Assembly (NCBI RefSeq): GCF_050717635.1
Contig: NZ_JBOITO010000030.1
Location: 124,001-188,000 of the forward strand
Length of the DNA stretch: 64,000 nt
Direction: 5' to 3'
Origin: Clostridium_AD sp050717635
GTDB taxonomy: Bacteria; Bacillota; Clostridia; Clostridiales; Clostridiaceae
Part shown: positions 17,107 to 26,370 of the stretch, one piece after another
Position numbering within the stretch: the first letter of the stretch is position 1
Layout: the number at the start of each line of letters is the position of its first letter
The notes under the pieces: generated by a model
The model's database searches: none
What the model saw: only the letters and a program-made list of their open reading frames with translations
Told to the model about the DNA's origin: nothing
Position numbers and translations under genes: made by a program

Positions 17107-18771
17107 GTGAAATATGAGGAAAGTTTAAAGGTTATCCCTTTAGGAGGCCTTGGTGAAATTGGTAAAAATATAACGGCTATTGAATACGGGGATGAAATCA
17201 TTGTTATAGACTGTGGTATTTCCTTTCCTGATGAGGAAATGTACGGTGTAGATTTAGTAATTCCAGATATAACTTATTTAAAAAATAATGCTCAAAAGGT
17301 AAAAGGTATTTTCTTAACTCATGGACATGAAGATCATATAGGCGCATTGCCATACATTCTAAAACAATTGAATGTACCTATTTATGGTACTAGGCTAACC
17401 TTAGGAATAGTAGAAAACAAACTAAAAGAACACAATATATTATCTGATTGTGAACTTCACAATGTAATTGCTGGTGATATAATAGAACTTCAAAATTTAA
17501 AAATTGAATTTATGCGTGTTACTCATAGTATAGCTGATTCCTGTGCTATTGCAATTCACTCACCACTTGGCGTAATACTCCATACTGGTGATTTTAAAAT
17601 TGACTATACTCCCATTGATGGATTAGTCATGGATTTAGAGCGCATATCAAATTTAGGCAAAGAGGGCGTACTTCTTCTTATGGCTGACAGCACAAATGTG
17701 GAACGAAAAGGTCATACAATATCAGAAAAATCTATAGGAAAGACTCTAACTAAAATAATTTCAAATGGGTCTGGAAGAGTTATTGTAGCCACTTTTGCTT
17801 CAAATATTCATAGAATGCAGCAAATTGCAGATGCTTCTGTGAAATATAACCGAAAAATTGTTTTTATTGGAAGAAGTATGGAGAACATCTCCCAATTAGC
17901 TATAGACCTTGGCTATCTTAATATACCAGAAGGTTACATTATAGGTGTAGATGATATTCGTAATTACTCTAGTGAACAAATTACAATAATAATTACTGGA
18001 AGTCAAGGTGAACCTATGGCAGGCCTTGCTCGAATGGCTTTCGGTACTCATAGAAAATTGACTATCGAACCAAATGACTTATTTATTATTTCTGCATCAC
18101 CAATTCCAGGCAATGAGAAAGTAATATCTAAAGTAATCAACGAATTATTCAAAAAAGGGGCAGAAGTAGTTTATGGAGATTTAGAAGAAATACATGTGTC
18201 TGGTCACGCCTACCAGGAAGAATTAAAATTAATTCACGCATTAGTTCACCCTAAATACTTTATGCCAGTTCATGGTGAATACAAACATTTAAGGCGCCAT
18301 GCAAAGCTTGCACAAGAATTAGGTATGCAGGATAAAGATATATTTACTATTGAAACAGGTCAGGTTTTAGAACTCACAAGAGAGGAAGCTAAAGTGTCGG
18401 GTAGGGTACACACTGGAGCTGTATTTGTAGATGGTCTTGGCGTTGGGGATGTTGGAAATGTAGTACTTAGAGATAGAAAACACTTAGCAGAAGATGGTAT
18501 GCTAACCGTAGTTGTTACATTAGACAGGCAATCTTATAGTATTATTGCAGGGCCTGATATAATAACTCGTGGATTTGTATATGCAAAGGAATCCGACGAA
18601 TTAATACATGAAGTAAATGAGATTGTTAGAATAGAACTTACTAAGTGCTTAGACAATAAAATTATCGAATGGTATGTATTAAAATCTAATATGAAAAAAG
18701 CCATAGAACGGTATTTATATGAGAAAACGAAGCGTAGACCAATTATCCTTCCCATTATTATGGAAATTTAA
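17107..18771 (+). CDS. rnj: Ribonuclease J
   Basis: Beta-CASP metallo-beta-lactamase ribonuclease with endonuclease and 5'-3' exonuclease activity, central to mRNA decay in Firmicutes. The 554 residues match RNase J1 length. Metal ligands: FLTHGHEDHIGALPY, a later His-Ser in RVTHSIADS and HTGDFKID; beta-CASP motifs include MADSTNVERKGHT and SGHAYQEELKLIHALVHP with PVHGEYKHL. I start at GTG 17107 because AAAGGG ends 8 bases before it; the upstream GTG 17098 is part of that ribosome-binding site. Divergent from the ADP-ribosylglycohydrolase operon. Whether it is J1 or J2 cannot be told. Confidence 0.94.
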   Translation: MKYEESLKVIPLGGLGEIGKNITAIEYGDEIIVIDCGISFPDEEMYGVDLVIPDITYLKNNAQKVKGIFLTHGHEDHIGALPYILKQLNVPIYGTRLTLGIVENKLKEHNILSDCELHNVIAGDIIELQNLKIEFMRVTHSIADSCAIAIHSPLGVILHTGDFKIDYTPIDGLVMDLERISNLGKEGVLLLMADSTNVERKGHTISEKSIGKTLTKIISNGSGRVIVATFASNIHRMQQIADASVKYNRKIVFIGRSMENISQLAIDLGYLNIPEGYIIGVDDIRNYSSEQITIIITGSQGEPMAGLARMAFGTHRKLTIEPNDLFIISASPIPGNEKVISKVINELFKKGAEVVYGDLEEIHVSGHAYQEELKLIHALVHPKYFMPVHGEYKHLRRHAKLAQELGMQDKDIFTIETGQVLELTREEAKVSGRVHTGAVFVDGLGVGDVGNVVLRDRKHLAEDGMLTVVVTLDRQSYSIIAGPDIITRGFVYAKESDELIHEVNEIVRIELTKCLDNKIIEWYVLKSNMKKAIERYLYEKTKRRPIILPIIMEI

Positions 18772-18804
18772 AAATATAGCCTTATATAAAATACAATAAG
18801 GGAT

Positions 18805-18838
18805 AAGGGATATGTTATACATGTATAATATGTCCCTT
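18805..18838. terminator. Bidirectional hairpin between converging genes
   Basis: Near-perfect palindrome with AAGGGA/TCCCTT outer arms and TTATACATGTATAA at the centre, between rnj (plus) and the NTF2-like gene (minus). The T-tract is poor, so termination efficiency is uncertain. Confidence 0.6.
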
Positions 18839-18849
18839 CTCGTATTCGT

Positions 18850-20073
18850 TCAAATGTTCTTTTCTAATATGGAAGCTGAATCTGTCTTACCTTCAAGACT
18901 CCAATCAAAAGGAAGTGAGAATTGAAGATATTTAAATACCCAATTATCTTTTTCTCTAATAATCACTGCTTCAAACCTAAATGGCCAAATATATTCTTCA
19001 CCTTTAGCATTTTCCTTGAAAGTTCCAGCAATTATTCTTCTTATATTAAAAAGCTTATCCTTATCTTTTAAATCTGTTGTGAATATATTTTCGATTGTAT
19101 TTATAGCATTTACAAAGGAACTACTTTCAGAAATTACTTTTTTCATGGTACCGTGAGAAACTACCCAAACCACATCTTCATTGGAATTAATCAAACAGTT
19201 TTCATAGTCTAATGTCATTTCATCATAGCACATTCTATGATTTTCTATTAATTTTATAATTTCCTTTTGATTACAATAGGTGTATTTATCTGTGTTAACA
19301 ATTAATGGATTATTTACAGCAAAATATTTATTTGCTATTTTATTTATATCAATATTCATATCCAAGTATTGCTTATTAAAATCTTTTATAAGCAATACTA
19401 TTTCATCATTATACCTCCGGGTATTGTTAACAGAAAATTCCTTCATTTTTTTTGTTTCATTGTTAAAATTATTTAGATCATGATTACCACTATTATTTAT
19501 TCTTATATCTGGCATGTGCCCAACTACCGGTAGTGAAAATTGCATTTGCTTTATAATCCATCTTGTTTCTTTTTTTATCAGCACAAAAGAAACACGTAAA
19601 TCCCACAAATAACTTCTTTCAAGATTATCTCTCTGACTTAATAAATGAGATAAAGTCCAATTAATTTCAGTTAATTTCACATTGTTAGATTTTTTACTAT
19701 TAAGAGAAACTCCATCAAAATACTTTTTAATAGAACCTAAGTAACGTGTATAAGTCTCACTTTTACTATCAAAAGAATATTTAACTGTACCTGTAGTATA
19801 AATTAGAGCAGTGTTTCCAAGTGGTATTATAGTAGAGTCATCAGCATTAATCCTTAAATCTCCCCAATACTCAAAGTCGCCTATAAATATATCTTTAACG
19901 TCCTCATACCCTATACATAATTCATGACCACCTGTGCCAACAATAATTACATTTTCATTTTTATCAAATAATGCATCCATGAAATTATCTATTTCCTTTG
20001 TATCTCTTTGTATATAAGCCTGTTGGAATATGTTTAGTACTTCCATTAATTCATTATTTATTTGGTTTTTCAT
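18850..20073 (-). CDS. Tandem NTF2/SnoaL-like protein
   Basis: A 407-residue cytoplasmic protein made of two related NTF2-like (SnoaL_3/DUF4440-type) halves of about 190 residues. Each half starts with a helical FNKQYLDMN / FQQAYIQRD segment and ends with the same strand pattern: RWIIKQMQFSLPV near 175 and NWVFKYLQFSLPF near 390. No catalytic residues can be assigned. Family members of this fold bind small ligands or serve as steroid-isomerase-like enzymes. Start ATG 20073 after AGGGGGTG. It seems to be a single-gene unit between rnj and glyA. Confidence 0.65.
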   Translation of the reverse strand: MKNQINNELMEVLNIFQQAYIQRDTKEIDNFMDALFDKNENVIIVGTGGHELCIGYEDVKDIFIGDFEYWGDLRINADDSTIIPLGNTALIYTTGTVKYSFDSKSETYTRYLGSIKKYFDGVSLNSKKSNNVKLTEINWTLSHLLSQRDNLERSYLWDLRVSFVLIKKETRWIIKQMQFSLPVVGHMPDIRINNSGNHDLNNFNNETKKMKEFSVNNTRRYNDEIVLLIKDFNKQYLDMNIDINKIANKYFAVNNPLIVNTDKYTYCNQKEIIKLIENHRMCYDEMTLDYENCLINSNEDVVWVVSHGTMKKVISESSSFVNAINTIENIFTTDLKDKDKLFNIRRIIAGTFKENAKGEEYIWPFRFEAVIIREKDNWVFKYLQFSLPFDWSLEGKTDSASILEKNI

Positions 20074-20116
20074 AAATGTACACCCCCTATATGTTTGCAG
20101 TTTCTACTTGCTATCT

Positions 20117-20143
20117 AAAAAAAACACCTGCCGAAGCAGATGT
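20117..20143 (-). terminator. Terminator of glyA
   Basis: ACATCTGC, TTCG tetraloop, GCAGGTGT, then seven T on the minus strand, about 25 bp past the stop. Confidence 0.93.
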
Positions 20144-20167
20144 ACTTAATATAATATTTTTTTATTT

Positions 20168-21403
20168 CTAATACATTGGAAATTTACTACATAACTTAAT
20201 TACTTTTTCTCTAATTGCTCCCAAATCCCCTTCTCTATTTTCTATAGTCTCATTCATAAGCTCAGCTATGATTTTCATTTCTGCTTCTTTAAATCCTCTT
20301 GTAGTTACAGCCGGTGTTCCAATTCTTATACCACTTGTAACAAATGGGCTTAATGTTTCATTTGGTACAGTGTTTTTGTTTACTGTAATACCTACAAGGT
20401 CTAATAGTTTTTCAGCTTCTTTACCTGTTATGTTTTTATTTGTTAATTCTATAAGTAACAAATGGTTATCCGTACCACCAGACACTAGTTTAAAATCATA
20501 TTTTAGAAGTTCTTGTCCTAGGACTTTTGCATTTTTAACTACTTGTTCAATGTAAATTTTAAATTCTGGCTTAAGGGCTTCTCCAAAGCAAACAGCTTTA
20601 GCTGCTATAGTATGCATTAATGGTCCACCTTGCATACCTGGAAAAATTGACTTATCTATTTGTTTTGCATATTTTTCTTTACATAGAATCGCTCCACCTC
20701 TAGGTCCTCTTAATGTTTTATGGGTAGTTGTGGTAACAAAATCAGCATATGGAACTGGCGACTTATGAGCACCTGTTGCAACAAGTCCTGCTATATGAGC
20801 CATATCTACAAACATTAATGCTCCTACTTCATCACAAATTTCTCTAAAAGCTGCAAAGTCTATAGCTCTTGGGTAGGCACTTGCTCCAACAACTATCATT
20901 TTAGGATTATGTTTTTTAGCTAGTGCTCGTACTTCTTCATAATCTATAGTCTCGGTTTCTAAATTAACTCCATAAGGAATAACGTTATATAATATGCCGG
21001 AAAAGTTCACTTTACTTCCATGAGTCAAGTGTCCCCCATGGCTCAAATTCATGCCTAGTATTGTATCCCCTGGTTTTAGAACAGAAAAATAAACCGCCAT
21101 ATTAGCTTGTGAACCTGAATGGGGCTGTACATTAGCATGTTCTGCTCCAAAAAGTTCTTTTATTCTATCTCGGGCTAAATTTTCGGCCTTATCAACTACC
21201 TCACAACCGCCATAATACCTTTTACCAGGATAGCCTTCTGCATATTTATTAGTCAATATAGAACCATTAGCTTCCATTACAGCTTTACTAACAAAATTTT
21301 CAGAAGCAATTAGCTCAATATGATCCTCTTGTCTTGTATTCTCCTCTTTAATAATATCGTAAATTGCTAAATCGCTGTTTTTTAAGTACTCTGTCATATT
21401 CAT
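20168..21403 (-). CDS. glyA: Serine hydroxymethyltransferase
   Basis: PLP enzyme converting serine and tetrahydrofolate to glycine and methylene-tetrahydrofolate. The 411-residue length, the motif EGYPGKRYYGGCE, VQPHSGSQANMAVY and the PLP-lysine region VTTTTHKTLRGPRGG are standard. Start at ATG 21403; a second ATG two codons later also has an acceptable ribosome-binding site. It is transcribed divergently from the ThrE-type exporter, which exports threonine and serine in the characterised case, so a link to serine balance is possible. Confidence 0.96.
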   Translation of the reverse strand: MNMTEYLKNSDLAIYDIIKEENTRQEDHIELIASENFVSKAVMEANGSILTNKYAEGYPGKRYYGGCEVVDKAENLARDRIKELFGAEHANVQPHSGSQANMAVYFSVLKPGDTILGMNLSHGGHLTHGSKVNFSGILYNVIPYGVNLETETIDYEEVRALAKKHNPKMIVVGASAYPRAIDFAAFREICDEVGALMFVDMAHIAGLVATGAHKSPVPYADFVTTTTHKTLRGPRGGAILCKEKYAKQIDKSIFPGMQGGPLMHTIAAKAVCFGEALKPEFKIYIEQVVKNAKVLGQELLKYDFKLVSGGTDNHLLLIELTNKNITGKEAEKLLDLVGITVNKNTVPNETLSPFVTSGIRIGTPAVTTRGFKEAEMKIIAELMNETIENREGDLGAIREKVIKLCSKFPMY

Positions 21404-21632
21404 ACCCTTCCTCTCATTTTTAAATTAACTCCTGTAATAATAATTCAACATAAAAAAATGTATATTGTAATTACATTATAAAATTTATTATGATTTATAT
21501 CAACCTAAATATATTAAATAACTTAATTTTCTAACAAATAATACTTTGGCCTATTTATGGTATATACTAATAGTGAAATTTTTATTATTTTATATCTTAA
21601 AAAATTAGAATTAAACACTGAAAGGAGATTAA

Positions 21633-22406
21633 ATGCATATTGATGATATCATTCATGTAGCTGCTGAAGCTGGTCAAATCATCTTAGAAAATGGCGGAGA
21701 AACTTATAGGGTAGAGCAAACAATTATTATGATATGTAAATCCTATGGCATACCACTTACTGAAAGCTTTGTTACTCCTACTGGTATTATGGTTTCTATA
21801 ACTAATAGTGAAAATCAAACCATTTCATTAGTTAAAAGAATAAATACTAGAACATTTAATCTTCGTAAGGTTTCTATGATAAATAGTCTGTCTAGAGAAA
21901 TAGTTTTAAATCCACTATCTATGGAGGATATGAGAAAAGAACTTGCTTATATTAACACTTTGCCCGCTTATTCCCAAAAAACTACAACTTTTTTTGCTGC
22001 TTTATCTTGTGGTTCTTTCGCCATACTTTTTGGTGGAAATTATAAAGACTTTTTAGTAGCATTTCTAATTGGAGCTCTTATAAATACTTTAAGTGGCTCC
22101 TTAGACAAATTAGATGTAAATGGTTTTCTAAAAAATATGCTTAGTGGAGCTCTAGCTGCCCTCATAGCCCTTATAGCTACTTCCTTAAATTTTGTAGGTA
22201 ATATGGATACTATAATAATAGGATCTATAATGATACTAGTCCCGGGTATTTCCATAACAAACGCCATAAGGGATACTATTGCAGGTGATCTAGTTTCTGG
22301 TGTATCAAGATCTATAGAGGCTCTTTTCACAGCAATGGCAATAGCTGCAGGCACAAGTATAGTTTTTAAAATATGGGTGTTGATATTTGGAGGTGGTTCA
22401 ATATGA
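21633..22406 (+). CDS. Threonine/serine exporter ThrE, N-terminal half (DUF1212, YjjP-like)
   Basis: A 257-residue protein: a soluble N-terminal domain with the family opening GQIILENGGETYRVEQT (residues 14-30), then about five membrane helices from residue 120 (FFAALSCGSFAILFGG). It corresponds to the first half of ThrE of Corynebacterium or to E. coli YjjP, which in the second case is reported to work in succinate export with YjjB. The next gene is the second half and overlaps by four bases, so the two subunits should form one transporter. Start ATG 21633 after AAAGGAG. Confidence 0.87.
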   Translation: MHIDDIIHVAAEAGQIILENGGETYRVEQTIIMICKSYGIPLTESFVTPTGIMVSITNSENQTISLVKRINTRTFNLRKVSMINSLSREIVLNPLSMEDMRKELAYINTLPAYSQKTTTFFAALSCGSFAILFGGNYKDFLVAFLIGALINTLSGSLDKLDVNGFLKNMLSGALAALIALIATSLNFVGNMDTIIIGSIMILVPGISITNAIRDTIAGDLVSGVSRSIEALFTAMAIAAGTSIVFKIWVLIFGGGSI

Positions 22407-22846
22407 TCCTTAGTTCGTTTTATGCTTTTTTAAGTTCGCTAGGTTTTGGAGTACTCTTTAATATAAGAGGTAAAAACTTAATTATAGGATCAATTGGCGG
22501 GGGGCTCAGTTGGTTTACTTATCTTCTCATAGGAAAACTTCAACCTTCCTTAGTCTTTTCATTATTTGTTGCTTCCCTGGTTGGGAGTATTTACTCAGAA
22601 ATAATGGCAAGACTCCGGAAGAGTCCTGTTACAATATTTATAATCTTAGCAATTATACCTCTTGTCCCTGGTAGTGGAATGTATTATACTACCCTTGAAG
22701 CAGTAAAGGGGAACTTTGATGCATCCCTATCTAAAGGTGTTGTAACCTTATTTAATGCAGGTGCTATTGCAATTGGGATAGTTTTTGTATCTTCTATTAG
22801 TACAATTTTAAAGAAAATAAAGAAAATAAAAAAAATAAAGAAGTAA
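22403..22846 (+). CDS. Threonine/serine exporter ThrE, C-terminal half (DUF3815, YjjB-like)
   Basis: A 147-residue membrane protein with four to five helices and the family motif LVPGSGMYYTTLEAVKGNF. The start is ATG 22403, with GGAGGTGG in front and an ATGA overlap with the upstream stop; the longer ORF from 22373 would include that ribosome-binding site. The C-terminus is an odd lysine-isoleucine tail (KKIKKIKKIKKIKK) encoded by a purine-rich repeat, and the stop codon lies inside the terminator palindrome. Partner of the preceding gene. Confidence 0.86.
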   Translation: MILSSFYAFLSSLGFGVLFNIRGKNLIIGSIGGGLSWFTYLLIGKLQPSLVFSLFVASLVGSIYSEIMARLRKSPVTIFIILAIIPLVPGSGMYYTTLEAVKGNFDASLSKGVVTLFNAGAIAIGIVFVSSISTILKKIKKIKKIKK

Positions 22847-22876
22847 AATTTGATATCAAATTTTACTTCTTTATTT
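22833..22876. terminator. Bidirectional terminator, perfect 22-bp arms
   Basis: The sequence is a perfect palindrome centred on GATATC with outer AAATAAAGAAG/CTTCTTTATTT arms and T-rich flanks on both strands. It serves the ThrE pair (plus) and the CsoR-family gene (minus) and contains the ThrE stop codon. Confidence 0.92.
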
Positions 22877-22877
22877 T

Positions 22878-23165
22878 TTATTTTAAAAACATAAGAAAAG
22901 TTGAGACTAATTCTTGGATTTTTTCTTCTTCAATAGGATCGTCTTCATGTATAAGACAATTTTTAGTATATCTTTCTAAAACTAGCCCACCAACCTTAGT
23001 CATAGCAGAACGTACTGCGGCCACTTGCACCAGTATATTCTTACAACAAGTTTCACTATTTACCATCTTTTCTATACCTTTAACTTGACCTTCAATTTTC
23101 CTCAATCTAATTTTAATATCTCGAACTAATTGTTCATCCATTGATATATCATTTCCATTTGTCAT
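22878..23165 (-). CDS. CsoR/CstR-family (DUF156) transcriptional repressor
   Basis: A 95-residue all-helical repressor of the CsoR/RcnR/FrmR/CstR family. The family pattern is clear: RLRKIEGQVKGIEKM, then Cys 41, and Cys 70 29 residues later. The residue at the copper-binding His position (25 after the first Cys) is Tyr 66, so the canonical C-H-C copper site is absent; the pattern resembles CstR-type persulfide sensors. There is an additional Cys at 40. I start at ATG 23165 with GGGAGTGG in front; the longer ORF to 23252 would read through the candidate operator. It lies last behind aspS but has its own upstream region. Confidence 0.85.
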   Translation of the reverse strand: MTNGNDISMDEQLVRDIKIRLRKIEGQVKGIEKMVNSETCCKNILVQVAAVRSAMTKVGGLVLERYTKNCLIHEDDPIEEEKIQELVSTFLMFLK

Positions 23166-23196
23166 TTTACCACTCCCATAGGTTATATTATAAGTT

Positions 23197-23217
23197 ACTA
23201 TACCCCGTATAGGTACT
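23197..23217 (-). promoter_or_regulatory. Candidate operator of the CsoR/CstR-family gene
   Basis: Contains TACCCC, GTAT, AGGTA, i.e. TACC/GGTA half-sites with a G/C-rich core in an AT-rich setting, the usual look of CsoR-family operators. It lies about 32-52 bp upstream of the repressor start. Confidence 0.5.
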
Positions 23218-23283
23218 ATTTTAATTATATCATCACAATTTATACAAATCAAGATAAAAATTAAAATAGTTTATTTTAATATA

Positions 23284-25068
23284 TTACTTCTTTACCTCTG
23301 ATTTTGTAATTCCAAGTTCTTGTAGTTGTTTATCGTCAACCATATTTGGCGCTTCAGACATTGGACAGTAAGCATTTTGATTCTTAGGAAAAGCTATTAC
23401 ATCTTTAATATTTTCAGTTCCAGCCAAGAACATTACAATTCTGTCTAATCCAAAAGCAAGTCCGCCGTGTGGTGGTGGTCCATATTTAAATGATTCAAGT
23501 AAAAATCCAAATCTTTCCCATGCTTTCTCCTGGGTAAACCCTAAGACTTTAAACATAGTTTCTTGTAACTTAGAATCATGTATTCTTATGCTTCCTCCAC
23601 CTAATTCTTCGCCATTTAGCACAATATCATAAGCTTTTGCACGAACTCTACCTGGATCTGATTCTAAATACTGCAAATCTTCATCCATTGGCATTGTGAA
23701 AGGATGGTGTGCTGCTACAAATCTGTTTTCATCTTCGTTATAATCTACTAGTGGAAATTGTGTAACCCATACAAAGTTAAATTCCACATTATCTTTTAAA
23801 ATTTCAAGTTCTTTTGCTACCTGTAATCTTAATGCACCTAATGCTTGTAGTACAATATTATCTTTGTCAGCCACTATTAGTACTAAATCTCCAGTCTTTG
23901 CCTCTACCTTGTTTAAGATAGCTTGCATTTGCACCTCATTTAAGAACTTGGATATAGGAGATTTAATTTCATTTTCTTTACATGCAATATAGGCAAGGCC
24001 TTTTGCTTTGTACGTCTTAACAAATTCACCTAATTTGTCTAATTTCTTTCTGCCCATATCTGCAGCATTTTTAACCACTATAGCCCTTACTGACCCACCA
24101 TTATCAATTGCACCTTTAAATACTACAAATTCACATTCACGTGCTTCTTCAGTAATATCAATTATTTCCATTCCAAATCTTAGATCTGGTTTGTCTGATC
24201 CATATTTATCCATAGCTTCTTTGTAAGTTATTCTTTTTATAGGAAGCATAACATCTTCATTTACTACTTCTTTAAATAATTTTTTAATCAAAGCTTCATT
24301 TATGGCTATGACATCATCTTCCTCAACAAAGGACATTTCTATATCTACTTGTGTAAACTCTGGTTGTCTATTTGCTCTTAAATCTTCATCTCTAAAACAT
24401 CTTGCTATCTGGAAGTACTTATCATATCCAGACACCATTAATAATTGTTTGAAAAGTTGTGGTGATTGTGGAAGTGCATAGAACATTCCAGGATAATTTC
24501 TACTAGGAACTAAATAGTCACGAGCTCCCTCAGGAGTACTTTTTGTAAGCATAGGTGTTTCTATTTCTAAAAATCCATTCTCGTCTAAAAAGTCTCTAAC
24601 AACTTTAGACGCTTTATGACGTATCATAAATATTTTTTGCATGTCTGGTCTTCTTAAATCAAGATATCTATATTTTAGACGAACATTTTCTGATGCGTCT
24701 AAATTTTCTTTAATATAGATAGGAGGAGTTTCTGATTCGGATAATATCTTTATATTTTTCCCTTGAAGTTCTACTTGCCCAGTTGGCATATTATTATTGG
24801 GATCTTGCCTTTTAATAATTTCACCAGTTACAGCAATGCAGTACTCTGATTTTACTAAATCAGCCTTTACAAAAGCTTCTTTATTTATTTCCTCTCCAAA
24901 TACTAACTGTAGAAGTCCCGTTCTATCCCTTAAATCGATAAAAACAAGGCCACCTAAATTTCTTTTTCTTTGGACCCAGCCCATTACTGTTACTTCATTT
25001 AATATGTGTTCTTCTCGAAGATCTCCACACATATTCGTTCTCTTTAAGCCTTCTAATGCTTCTGCCAT
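23284..25068 (-). CDS. aspS: Aspartyl-tRNA synthetase
   Basis: Class II synthetase charging tRNA-Asp. The 594 residues comprise the OB anticodon-binding domain (VMGWVQRKRNLGGLVFIDLRDRTG, in two parts: VMGWVQRKRN and LVFIDLRDRTG), the catalytic core with motif 2 around QIARCFRDEDLRANRQPEFTQ (FRDED and RQPEFTQ) and motif 3 GLAFGLDRIVM, and the bacterial GAD insertion at about 300-400. Start ATG 25068 behind AGGGAGG, 24 bp after hisS. The usual hisS-aspS pair of Firmicutes, here without a T-box between or directly before the genes. Confidence 0.97.
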   Translation of the reverse strand: MAEALEGLKRTNMCGDLREEHILNEVTVMGWVQRKRNLGGLVFIDLRDRTGLLQLVFGEEINKEAFVKADLVKSEYCIAVTGEIIKRQDPNNNMPTGQVELQGKNIKILSESETPPIYIKENLDASENVRLKYRYLDLRRPDMQKIFMIRHKASKVVRDFLDENGFLEIETPMLTKSTPEGARDYLVPSRNYPGMFYALPQSPQLFKQLLMVSGYDKYFQIARCFRDEDLRANRQPEFTQVDIEMSFVEEDDVIAINEALIKKLFKEVVNEDVMLPIKRITYKEAMDKYGSDKPDLRFGMEIIDITEEARECEFVVFKGAIDNGGSVRAIVVKNAADMGRKKLDKLGEFVKTYKAKGLAYIACKENEIKSPISKFLNEVQMQAILNKVEAKTGDLVLIVADKDNIVLQALGALRLQVAKELEILKDNVEFNFVWVTQFPLVDYNEDENRFVAAHHPFTMPMDEDLQYLESDPGRVRAKAYDIVLNGEELGGGSIRIHDSKLQETMFKVLGFTQEKAWERFGFLLESFKYGPPPHGGLAFGLDRIVMFLAGTENIKDVIAFPKNQNAYCPMSEAPNMVDDKQLQELGITKSEVKK

Positions 25069-25092
25069 CTTATTTCATTCCTCCCTAAAACC

Positions 25093-26346
25093 TTAATCAT
25101 TAACTATGTTAACTATTTCTTCTAAGTTGTCTAAGTTAATTTCAAACTGTTGTCCATCAGACATTCTTTTTATCTTAGCGTTTCTACTTTGAGTTTCATC
25201 CTCACCTAAAATAATTGTAAAAGAAGCTCCGATTTTATTAGCGTATTTCATTTGTGCTTTTACACTACGTTCCATATGATCACATTCACACTTGATTCCC
25301 TTTGCTCGTAAACTGTTTACTAATTTAATTGCTTGATTTTTTGATTCCGCGTTCATTGAACCAATATAAAGTTCCATGTAATTCTCTTTAGGAATTTCTA
25401 TACCATTTTCTTCTAGAGACATTAATAGTCTTTCTATTCCCATACCAAAACCCATCGATGGCATATCTGGTCCACCTATTTCACTAATTAAATTATCATA
25501 TCTTCCACCACCACAAAGGGCGATTCCATTTTTGTCAAGCACTTCAAATACAGTCTTGCTGTAATAGTCAAGTCCTCTTACTATATGTGAATCAACTTCA
25601 TAGTCTATATCCATAATCTTAAGATATTTTTTTAAACTTTCAAAGTGAGTACCACATTCCTCGCATATGTAATCCGATATAATTGGTGCATCTTTAACTA
25701 TTTCCTTACAACTATTTACTTTACAGTCCAGAATTCGAAGTGGATTCTTTTCAAATCTGCTTACACAAGTTCCACAAAGCTCATCAAGTTTAGGCTCTAA
25801 AAATAATTTTAATGCCTCATTATATTTTTTTCTACAAACCGGACATCCCATACTGTTAATTTTAAGTTGAACACCTTTTATAGAAAGCTCACTATATATT
25901 CTCATAACAAAGCTAATTACCTCAGCATCAACAGAAGCTTCCTTAGAACCACAAACTTCAACTCCAAACTGATGATGTTCCCTAAATCTTCCCTTTTGCA
26001 TTTTTTCATATCTGAAACATGGAGTAAAATAATACAGCTTTGTAGGTTGAACCTCATTGAAAAGACCATGTTCTATAAAAGCTCTTATTGCAGGAGCTGT
26101 CCCCTCTGGCTTTAGTGTAATGCTTCTTCCACCCTTGTCCTCGAAAGTGTACATTTCCTTTTGTACCACATCTGTAGTTTCTCCTACTCCTCTTATAAAC
26201 AGTTCAGTATTTTCAAACATAGGTGTTCTAATTTCCTTGCACCCATATACAGAACATAATCGTTTAAATAAATTTTCTACATACTGCCATTTATAAGCAT
26301 ACTCTGGTAACATATCTTTAGTTCCCTTAGGCGCTTGAATATTCAT
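25093..26346 (-). CDS. hisS: Histidyl-tRNA synthetase
   Basis: Class II synthetase charging tRNA-His, 417 residues. It opens with MNIQAPKGTKDMLP, motif 2 is CFRYEKMQKGRFREHHQFG (FRYE core), and the histidine-specific motifs RGLDYYSKTVFE and CGGGRYDNL are intact. A Cys-rich insertion near 170-235 (CPVCRKKY, CGTCVSRF, CEECGTHF) resembles the zinc-ribbon-like variant of many Firmicutes. Start ATG 26346 after GGGGAGG. Middle of the hemZ-hisS-aspS series with 24-bp gaps. Confidence 0.97.
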   Translation of the reverse strand: MNIQAPKGTKDMLPEYAYKWQYVENLFKRLCSVYGCKEIRTPMFENTELFIRGVGETTDVVQKEMYTFEDKGGRSITLKPEGTAPAIRAFIEHGLFNEVQPTKLYYFTPCFRYEKMQKGRFREHHQFGVEVCGSKEASVDAEVISFVMRIYSELSIKGVQLKINSMGCPVCRKKYNEALKLFLEPKLDELCGTCVSRFEKNPLRILDCKVNSCKEIVKDAPIISDYICEECGTHFESLKKYLKIMDIDYEVDSHIVRGLDYYSKTVFEVLDKNGIALCGGGRYDNLISEIGGPDMPSMGFGMGIERLLMSLEENGIEIPKENYMELYIGSMNAESKNQAIKLVNSLRAKGIKCECDHMERSVKAQMKYANKIGASFTIILGEDETQSRNAKIKRMSDGQQFEINLDNLEEIVNIVND

Positions 26347-26370
26347 TTTATTCCTCCCCTTGACTGATTT

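Noticed and set aside
18534..18755. 73-codon minus-strand ORF at the end of RNase J
   Set aside because: Antisense to the conserved C-terminal domain of RNase J and without an SD.
23166..23252. Longer CsoR-family ORF (29 extra residues)
   Set aside because: It would translate the operator-like region and lacks an SD; GGGAGTGG is placed for ATG 23165.
26347..26370. T-box upstream of hisS or aspS
   Set aside because: Gaps to the preceding genes are 24 bp, far too short for a T-box leader.
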